Source: an uncultured Gemmatimonadales bacterium (lineage in GTDB: Bacteria; Gemmatimonadota; Gemmatimonadetes; Longimicrobiales; Gaopeijiaceae). From it: DNA of 10,445 bases. This document shows, one piece after another, positions 1 to 5,502 of this stretch (position 1 is its first letter; each line of letters opens with the position of its first letter). The stretch covers positions 1 through 10,445 of the forward strand of contig CALJLC010000353.1 of the NCBI GenBank assembly GCA_937982605.1, read 5' to 3'. Made by a program: the position numbers and the translations under genes. The notes beneath the pieces are model-generated. The model saw only the letters and a program-made list of their open reading frames with translations, ran no database searches and was not told the DNA's origin.

Positions 1-1013
1 AAGTATGCGACGTGAGCGTACTCCACCGTCTCGGCCACCTTTAGCTGCCTGAGCCCGCTCGATGCGAGGTACTCGGACAGCCCCGTGCGCACGTTCTCCG
101 GGGGGAACGCGACGCTTACCGGAAGCCCTTCCTCGTACTCGGTGAGCGTCACGATCGTCGACGGCAGCGACCCGGCTCTCTCGAAGGCGTCGAAGTCGGG
201 ACGGGAGAGCGCCGCGGTGAGCTGCCGCATCCGGTCGGCGCGGAAGTTCATCAGGATGACCACGTCGTCCGGCCCGATCCCCGCCTCGCCGGCCCCGCGG
301 ATCCCGGTCGGCTCGACGAACTCGTCCGTCACGCCGGCCGCGTAGCTCTCGGAGAGGAAGGAGGGGCCGTCCGCCCACGTGTCGGTGTCGCCCGAGACGA
401 TGAGGTCGAAGGCGCGCCGGGTGCGCTCCCAGCGGCGATCGCGGTCCATCGCCCAGTACCGACCGCACACGCTGGCGATGGCCCACCGCTCCCGCTCGGC
501 GCAACGCTGCGCGAGGGTGGCCAGGTAGCCCACTCCGCCGGTCGGGGAGGTGTCGCGGCCGTCGGTGATGCAGTGCAGGCGCACCCAGACGTCGGCCGGA
601 AGCCGGTCGAGCACGGCCTCGAAGTGGCGGATGTGGCTGTGCACGCCTCCGTCCGACACAAGGCCGACCAGTTGGATCTTTTCGCCCGTTCCGCGGACGT
701 GCGCCACGGCCTCTTCGAGCCCGAGCCGCTCCGCCAGCCGTCCGTCCTCCACCGCCTGGTCGATCCGCGCGATGTCCTGATAGACGACGCGTCCCGCGCC
801 GAGGTTCAGGTGGCCCACCTCCGAGTTGCCCATCTGCCCCGCGGGCAGGCCGACGTCGGCTCCGGAGCAGGCGAGCCGCGTCCTGGGGCGCCGGTCGTAG
901 AGGCGCCGGAAGGTCGGGACCGACGCGAGCTCGACCGCGTTGCCGGGATCCGGGTCGCCGGCGAAGTCGGAGTGCCCCCAGCCGTCGAGGATGACGAGAA
1001 GGACCTTGCGCAT
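1..1013 (-). CDS. gpmI: 2,3-bisphosphoglycerate-independent phosphoglycerate mutase, N-terminal 337 residues (cut by left edge)
   Basis: Cytosolic glycolytic/gluconeogenic enzyme interconverting 3- and 2-phosphoglycerate with two Mn ions and a phosphoserine intermediate. Reading the minus strand from ATG at 1013 gives an unbroken frame to the left edge. Visible are the N-terminal metal motif VILDGWG (Asp10), the catalytic-serine block GQMGNSEVGHLNLGAGR (Ser64), SDGGVHSH (His125), TDGRD (151-155), GRYWAMDRD (Arg185, Arg191) and NFRADR (Arg258, Arg261). These are the family's phosphatase and phosphotransferase signatures in the right order. The family is about 510 residues, so roughly 170 C-terminal residues, with the remaining metal ligands, lie outside the window. 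Oddity: the usual AETEKY segment reads AETVEY (327-332), so the expected active-site Lys is Glu331. The start is supported by AAGGGAG just upstream, although spacing is short. It lies 148 bases downstream of the permease on the same strand; I see no convincing promoter or T-rich terminator in that gap. Confidence 0.95.
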   Translation of the reverse strand, partial: MRKVLLVILDGWGHSDFAGDPDPGNAVELASVPTFRRLYDRRPRTRLACSGADVGLPAGQMGNSEVGHLNLGAGRVVYQDIARIDQAVEDGRLAERLGLEEAVAHVRGTGEKIQLVGLVSDGGVHSHIRHFEAVLDRLPADVWVRLHCITDGRDTSPTGGVGYLATLAQRCAERERWAIASVCGRYWAMDRDRRWERTRRAFDLIVSGDTDTWADGPSFLSESYAAGVTDEFVEPTGIRGAGEAGIGPDDVVILMNFRADRMRQLTAALSRPDFDAFERAGSLPSTIVTLTEYEEGLPVSVAFPPENVRTGLSEYLASSGLRQLKVAETVEYAHVAY

Positions 1014-1161
1014 GCTCCCTTTCTCAGCGATCCGCACGGAGCGGGTGGAGATCCCGGCCGGGCGCGGCGGTGCGCCGGCGCCTCCGGAGGTCCGGAATTC
1101 GGCTCCGGCAATCTAACCGGGGCCGGCCCGATGAGGACCCCGAGCGCCCGCCGCGCCGCGC

Positions 1162-3816
1162 CTACTCCGCTCTCATCGTGACCATCGGGTCGGTCCGGGT
1201 CCCGGCGCGCGCCGGAATCCAGCTGGCCAGCAGCGCGGTGGCCACCAGCACGAGCGTCACGCCCGCCAGGGTGAGCGGGTCTCCGGGCTGCACCTCGTAC
1301 AGCAGCCCGCGCAGGAGGCGGGTGGCGAAGACGGCCCCCGCGATCCCCACGACCACGCCGCCGACGACGAGGCGCATCGAGCTGCCCACGACCATCCGGC
1401 CCACGGAGGAAGGATCGGCTCCGAGCGCCACGCGGATCCCCATCTCCCGGGTCCTGCGGGCCACCGAGTACGCCACGACGCCGTAGATCCCCACGCAGGC
1501 GAGCAGGAGGCACACCACCGAGAAGCCGCCGAGCAGCATCATCATGAAGCGGCGCGACGCGAGGGCGCTGTCGACGACCTCGCGCTGGAGGACGACGCGG
1601 ACCGGCACGTCCGGGTCCACCCGGCGGATCGTCTCCCGGAGCGGGCCGACCACGCTCGCCGCGTCACCGGCCGAAGCCTCCGCGACGACCTGGGCACCGA
1701 ACTGGATGCGGAAGGGTCGCTGCGTGTAGGGGAAGTAGACCGTGGGGTACGGCTCGGCGGCCAGGTCGCGCACCCGGACGTCGCCGACGACCCCCACGAC
1801 TTCCGCGAAGCGGCGCTCCTCCCAGAAGTTGTCCATCCCCCCTCCCGTGACCTGACGACCGATCGGGTCCTCTCCCGGCCAGGTCGCCTCCGCGAAGCCC
1901 TCGCTGACGATGGCCACGTGCGCGTCGTCGGGGCCGTCGCGATCGTCGAAGTGCCGCCCGCGCAGGAGCGGGATGTCGAGCGCGTCGAAGGCGCCCGCGC
2001 TGGCCACGACGTACCCGCCGACGGTCGTCCGGCTCAGGTCGCCGTCTAGCTCCATGAGGTAGTTCGGCAGCGACCCGGAAGCCGGGAGGGTGCTCATGAG
2101 GCCCGCCGACAGGACGGCCGGATGGGCCTCCAGCTCCGCCAGGAGCTCGCCGTAGAGCCGGGCGTGATCGTGATCGGTCTCGTACTTGATGCGGGAGAGC
2201 GCCACGGGCGCGGTGGCCACGTCACGCCCGTCGAAGCCGAGGTCCTCGCTCATGAGCTGCTGGAACGAACGGACCAGAAGCCCCGAGCCGGCGAGCAGGA
2301 CGAGCGCCAGCGCCACCTCGATCCCGACCAGGAGCCTCCAGACGGGCCCGCGCGGGTCGACGGTGTTGCCGCGCGTTCCCGAGCGGAGCGCCCCACCACT
2401 CGAGGCGCGCGTGAGCCGGAGCGCCGGGAAGAGCCCGAAGGCGAGCGTCGACACCACGGCGATGCCGGCGGCGAAGAGGAGCACGACTCCGTTGACCCCG
2501 ACGTCGTCGATCCTGGGCAGCCCCTCGGGTCCGAGCGCGCGCAGAGCGCGGGTGAGGCCGACCGCGAGCGCGACCCCCGCCGTGCCGCCGAGCAGCGCCA
2601 GGACGAGCCCCTCGGTGAGGAGCTGGCGGACGATCCGGCCCCGTCCGGCTCCGAGGGAGGAGCGGATCTCGAGCTCACGGGCACGCGTGGTGCCGCGAGC
2701 CAGCAGCGTGCTGGCCAGATTGGTGCACGCCACGAGCAGCACGAGCGCCGCCGCGCCGAAGAGGAGGACGAGCGGGGTGCGGGACGACCCGACCATGCGC
2801 TCTCGCAGCGTGACCGCGGTGGCGCCCGCCGCGATGAACGCCGGGTCGGCGTCCGGCTCGTCCTGGACGATCACCTTCGTGAGCGCGTCCGCCTCCTGCT
2901 CGGCGACGTCGATCGACGTACCGGCGTCGAGCCGGCCCACGACGCGCCAGTTGTGCGAGGTCCGCGAGGTGTTCCCGAACGGCTCGGCCTGGCCCCACAG
3001 CTCGGAGCCGTCGGGGAAGTCGAAGCCGGCCGGCACGACGCCGACGACGCGGGCGCGAGCGCTGCCCACCTCCAGGGTGATCTCGTCGAGCGGGCGCCCG
3101 CCGAACTCGCTCTCCCACAGACGCTGCCCGATCACCAGGACCGGCGCGGCCTCGGGCGTGTGGTCCTCCGGGCCGGTGAGTCGACCGCGAACGGGCACCA
3201 CCCGGAAGACGTCCCAGAAGTCGCGGGAAACCGTGGCGACCCGGACGTTGAGGGGCAGATCCCCGCCGAGGACGGTGGTCGGACCCGAGTTGTAGGCGGC
3301 CAGGCCGCCGAAGGACTCGAGGCCCTCGTCCCAGTCGGTGAAGTTGCGCCACGCCACGGACATCGTGCCGCCGTCGTTGCGGAGCTCGAAGAGCTGGACC
3401 AGCGCCTCCGGCTCGTCGTACGGGAGCGGCTTCAGCAGCACGCCGTAGACGACCGAGAAGATCGCAGCGTTGGCCCCGATCCCGATGGCGAGCGTGAGCA
3501 CGCCGGCCAGGGTGAAGCCCGGGCTCCGGGCCAGCGCGCGCAGCGCGTACTTCACATCGTGCATGAACGAACCCCACATCTTCGCCCTCCTCACCGATCG
3601 GTCGTGTCGTTCCGTGACGCGGCGGCATTCCTCCGCGATCGAGGCGCGGTCGCCGAAGAGCCGTTCGGCCTCCTCGAGCGCCTCCCGCGGGCTCCACCCC
3701 GCTTCCTCCAGCTCCTCGGCCCGGAGCGCGATGTGCGCCCGGATCTCGCGCTCGACGTCCTCCCGGGGCGAGCCGCGGCCGAAGACCGATCCGGCCCGCG
3801 GCCGTCCGCCGCTCAT
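1162..3816 (-). CDS. ADOP-type duplicated orphan permease (MacB/FtsX-like), prefix domain type 1
   Basis: Inner-membrane protein of 884 residues resembling two fused MacB/FtsX-like permease halves, of the kind called acidobacterial duplicated orphan permeases. Residues about 15-75 form a soluble helical prefix (EIRAHIALRAEELEEAG...ALEEAERLFGD), the type-1 permease prefix as I recall it. TM1 lies at about 101-127 (LAIGIGANAAIF), then a MacB-like periplasmic core (about 130-340) and FtsX helices at about 348-371, 403-421 and 442-465. The second half starts with a helix at 495-515, then a second periplasmic core (about 525-750) and helices at 757-783, 812-833 and 847-867. FtsX signatures RARELEIRSSLGAGR (378-392) and RRTREMGIRVALGA (787-800) are visible. 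No Walker motifs and no ATPase gene nearby. It follows a PadR gene by 60 bases. The start ATG at 3816 overlaps the stop of a mini-ORF (ATGA) and has only a weak GGGG element upstream. Substrate unknown; antimicrobial efflux or envelope sensing is speculation. Confidence 0.93.
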   Translation of the reverse strand: MSGGRPRAGSVFGRGSPREDVEREIRAHIALRAEELEEAGWSPREALEEAERLFGDRASIAEECRRVTERHDRSVRRAKMWGSFMHDVKYALRALARSPGFTLAGVLTLAIGIGANAAIFSVVYGVLLKPLPYDEPEALVQLFELRNDGGTMSVAWRNFTDWDEGLESFGGLAAYNSGPTTVLGGDLPLNVRVATVSRDFWDVFRVVPVRGRLTGPEDHTPEAAPVLVIGQRLWESEFGGRPLDEITLEVGSARARVVGVVPAGFDFPDGSELWGQAEPFGNTSRTSHNWRVVGRLDAGTSIDVAEQEADALTKVIVQDEPDADPAFIAAGATAVTLRERMVGSSRTPLVLLFGAAALVLLVACTNLASTLLARGTTRARELEIRSSLGAGRGRIVRQLLTEGLVLALLGGTAGVALAVGLTRALRALGPEGLPRIDDVGVNGVVLLFAAGIAVVSTLAFGLFPALRLTRASSGGALRSGTRGNTVDPRGPVWRLLVGIEVALALVLLAGSGLLVRSFQQLMSEDLGFDGRDVATAPVALSRIKYETDHDHARLYGELLAELEAHPAVLSAGLMSTLPASGSLPNYLMELDGDLSRTTVGGYVVASAGAFDALDIPLLRGRHFDDRDGPDDAHVAIVSEGFAEATWPGEDPIGRQVTGGGMDNFWEERRFAEVVGVVGDVRVRDLAAEPYPTVYFPYTQRPFRIQFGAQVVAEASAGDAASVVGPLRETIRRVDPDVPVRVVLQREVVDSALASRRFMMMLLGGFSVVCLLLACVGIYGVVAYSVARRTREMGIRVALGADPSSVGRMVVGSSMRLVVGGVVVGIAGAVFATRLLRGLLYEVQPGDPLTLAGVTLVLVATALLASWIPARAGTRTDPMVTMRAE

Positions 3817-3853
3817 CGAGACCCCGCCGTCATCGCCGAGCGCCCCTCGTCAT
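3813..3853 (-). other. Two chained mini-ORFs (7 and 6 codons) between padR and permease
   Basis: On the minus strand, ATG at 3853 opens MTRGARR-stop (3853-3830). Its TGA overlaps the ATG at 3833 in an ATGA junction. That ATG opens MTAGSR-stop (3833-3813), whose TGA in turn overlaps the permease ATG at 3816, again as ATGA. The first ATG is preceded by an excellent Shine-Dalgarno GGGGAGG (3867-3861) with 7-base spacing, clearly better than the permease's own upstream sequence. Neither peptide looks functional. The arrangement could deliver ribosomes to the permease by successive termination-reinitiation, or it could be chance in GC-rich DNA rich in GATGA-like words. That the ATGs, stops and overlaps exist is certain; that they are translated is inference. 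Confidence 0.4.
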
Positions 3854-3876
3854 CGCCTCGCCTCCCCGGCCGTCCG

Positions 3877-4221
3877 TCAGCCCCCGGCGGCCGGCGAGCC
3901 CAGGACCCGAGCCATCGCCCGCACGTACCGGTGCCAAGCCTGGACGCTCGACTCCAGCTCCGCGCGCCCGGCCGGCGTGAGGCGGTAGAACTTCGCCTCC
4001 CGGCCCGTGTCCGTGACGCCCCACTCGGACTCGACGTAGCCCCGCTTCTCCAGCCGCCGCAGCGCCGGGTAGAGCGCACCCTCTTCGACGTCGAAGTCGT
4101 TCTGCGTCGTGTCCCGAAGCGAGCGCGAGATCCCGTAGCCGTGGAGCGCACCCGCGCTCAGGGTCTTAAGGATGAGCACGTCGAGCGTGCCCTTGATGAG
4201 CTCGAGCGGGCGCTTCGTCAT
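3877..4221 (-). CDS. PadR-family transcriptional regulator (module 1)
   Basis: Small winged-helix DNA-binding repressor of 114 residues, a normal length for short PadR proteins. The sequence runs through the family pattern: LELIKGTLDVLILKTL (helix 1, 6-21), HGYGISRSL (27-35, the hallmark helix 2), EEGALYPALRRLEKRGYV (46-63, recognition helix plus start of the wing) and a wing with FYRLTPAGRAEL (78-89). A C-terminal helix (about 90-108) should provide dimerisation. The start is firm: ATG at 4221 has GGAGGAGG (4235-4228) six bases upstream. It is the first gene of a minus-strand operon with the duplicated permease and is divergent from the aminotransferase. PadR genes next to such permeases are a known recurrent pairing. 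Autorepression from the adjacent AT-rich dyads (4241-4274) is inferred. The inducer is unknown. Confidence 0.95.
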   Translation of the reverse strand: MTKRPLELIKGTLDVLILKTLSAGALHGYGISRSLRDTTQNDFDVEEGALYPALRRLEKRGYVESEWGVTDTGREAKFYRLTPAGRAELESSVQAWHRYVRAMARVLGSPAAGG

Positions 4222-4240
4222 GGTCGGCCTCCTCCGGCAG

Positions 4241-4274
4241 GTGTCATTACCATAACACTATTATGCATAAAAGT
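4241..4274. promoter_or_regulatory. AT-rich divergent control region with two abutting dyads (candidate PadR operator and promoters)
   Basis: An AT-rich island within otherwise about 70% GC sequence, between the divergent padR and aminotransferase genes. Dyad A, GTGTCATTACCATAACAC (4241-4258), pairs at 6 of 9 positions, as GTGT-N-AT...AT-N-ACAC. Dyad B, ACTATTATGCATAAAAGT (4257-4274), pairs at 8 of 9 positions around a perfect TTATGCATAA core (4261-4270). On the minus strand, ATGACT (4277-4272), 17 bases, then TATGGT (4254-4249) is a possible sigma70-like promoter for padR, and CATAAT (4265-4260) is another -10-like hexamer. On the plus strand TATTAT (4259-4264) is -10-like, but I see no good -35. 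Operator function is inferred from dyad symmetry and position. Confidence 0.55.
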
Positions 4275-4376
4275 CATAGGGGTAGTAGGCGGAGATCGGC
4301 CCGGGGATCTTCGGCGACCCCGACGCCCGCGGGCGGGACGGTCCGCTCCCGTCGATCCCCTTCCCCCGAGGTACCC

Positions 4377-5495
4377 GTGCGCTACTCGCCTTTCCGGATG
4401 GAGCGGTGGCAGTCCACCTACGAGCACCGCGTCGACATCAACCTCTCGGAGAGCGGAGTGCACCCGCTCACCGTCGACGAGCTCGTGGCGCTTTCCGGAC
4501 GCGACCTCGACGTCGGCTCGACGCTGCTGGGCTACGGGCAGTCCAACGGCTCCGACGAGCTGCGTGCGCTGGTGGCGGGGCAGTACGACGGCGCGAGCGA
4601 CGCCTCGGTCCTGGTCACGACCGGGGGCGCCGAAGCGAACTTCGCCTGCTTCTGGCACCTCTTCGAAGGCGACGCCAAGGCGGCCATCGTCGTGCCGACG
4701 TACGGCCAGGTCCCGGGTCTCCTGGAGTCGTTCGGAAGTCGGCTGCTCCCTGTGCCGCTGAGGGAGTCGGACGACTGGCAGCCGGACCTCGACGCGCTGG
4801 AGGGCGCCCTGGACGCCGGGGCGACCTTCGTGCTGGTCACCAACCCCAACAACCCCACCGGCGCCTCGCTCTCACGGGCCTCGATGGACGCGATCGCGGA
4901 GCTGACGGAGAAGCACGGAGCCTGGATCCTCGCCGACGAGGTCTACGCGGGGGCAGAGGCGCACGGAACGCGTACCCCGTCGTTCTGGGGGTGTCACGAC
5001 CGCGTGCTCGTGACGAACTCCCTCTCCAAGGCGTACGGGCTGCCCGGCCTGAGACTCGGGTGGATCGTCGGGCCGGACGCGCTCGTCGAGGAGCTCTGGG
5101 GCCGGACGGACTACATCACGATCGCGCCGTCGTCCCTCTCGGACCTCCTCGCGCGTGTGGCGCTCGAGCCGCGGACGCGAGCGCGCATCGGCGAGCGCAC
5201 GCGTGGGATCGTGCGGAAGAACCTCGGCGTCCTCCGGGAGTGGATGGACGCCCAGGAGGGCCGCTTCCGCTACCGGGCCCCCGACGCGGGAGCAATCTGC
5301 TACACCCGCTACGACGCGCCGGTCAATTCGAGCGAGTTCGCGGAGAAGCTGCGCGTCGAGCAGTCGGTGCTGGTGGTCCCCGGAGACCACTTCGGCATGG
5401 ACCACTACCTCAGGCTCGGCTTCGGCAACCCGGAGGACGAGCTCCTCGAGGGGCTCGACCGCATCCGGGCCGCCTTCGACGAGGTGACCGCCTAG
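4377..5495 (+). CDS. Fold-type I PLP-dependent aminotransferase (class I/II)
   Basis: Cytosolic PLP enzyme of 372 residues from GTG 4377. Diagnostic fold-type I features appear in order: phosphate-binding TTGGAEANF early in the large domain, NPNNPTG (156-162, cofactor-contacting Asn), ADEVY (Asp187 for the pyridine N, Tyr190), SLSKAYGLPGLRLGW with the Schiff-base Lys218, and YLRLGFG with Arg346, the likely substrate alpha-carboxylate arginine. The N-terminus (RMERWQS, NLSESGVHPLT) marks a subgroup distinct from AspAT or HisC; I recall similar starts in proteins annotated as capreomycidine-synthase-like, without firm support. Amino donor and acceptor cannot be read from the sequence. I chose GTG 4377 because GAGG (4368-4371) lies five bases upstream and homology starts there. 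The same frame is open back to ATG 4263, but that stretch is Arg/Ser/Pro-rich and starts inside the promoter island. ATG 4398 is a less likely alternative. Its 3' end converges on the second permease with 7 bases between stops. Confidence 0.92.
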   Translation: MRYSPFRMERWQSTYEHRVDINLSESGVHPLTVDELVALSGRDLDVGSTLLGYGQSNGSDELRALVAGQYDGASDASVLVTTGGAEANFACFWHLFEGDAKAAIVVPTYGQVPGLLESFGSRLLPVPLRESDDWQPDLDALEGALDAGATFVLVTNPNNPTGASLSRASMDAIAELTEKHGAWILADEVYAGAEAHGTRTPSFWGCHDRVLVTNSLSKAYGLPGLRLGWIVGPDALVEELWGRTDYITIAPSSLSDLLARVALEPRTRARIGERTRGIVRKNLGVLREWMDAQEGRFRYRAPDAGAICYTRYDAPVNSSEFAEKLRVEQSVLVVPGDHFGMDHYLRLGFGNPEDELLEGLDRIRAAFDEVTA

Positions 5496-5502
5496 CCCGG
5501 CC

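Noticed and set aside
1014..1161. Possible terminator or promoter between the first permease and gpmI (GGGCCGGCCC and CCGGA/TCCGG stems, TTAGAT)
   Set aside because: Stems have loops that are too short or no T tract, and TTAGAT matches the -10 consensus at only 3 of 6 positions.
3830..4151. Minus-strand ORFs overlapping padR module 1 (112 and 64 codons)
   Set aside because: Out-of-frame shadows of padR; only their 3' tails (the two mini-ORFs) are worth noting.
4263..4376. 38-residue N-terminal extension of the aminotransferase from ATG 4263
   Set aside because: The ATG lies inside the dyad/promoter island, the translation is Arg/Ser/Pro-rich without similarity to the family, and a ribosome-binding site with GTG start is present at 4368-4379.
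2122..4761. Plus-strand 879-codon open frame opposite the first permease, padR and into the aminotransferase
   Set aside because: It is an antisense shadow: an Arg/Glu/Asp/Pro-rich translation without family motifs or membrane segments, and it runs across the promoter island and three real genes.
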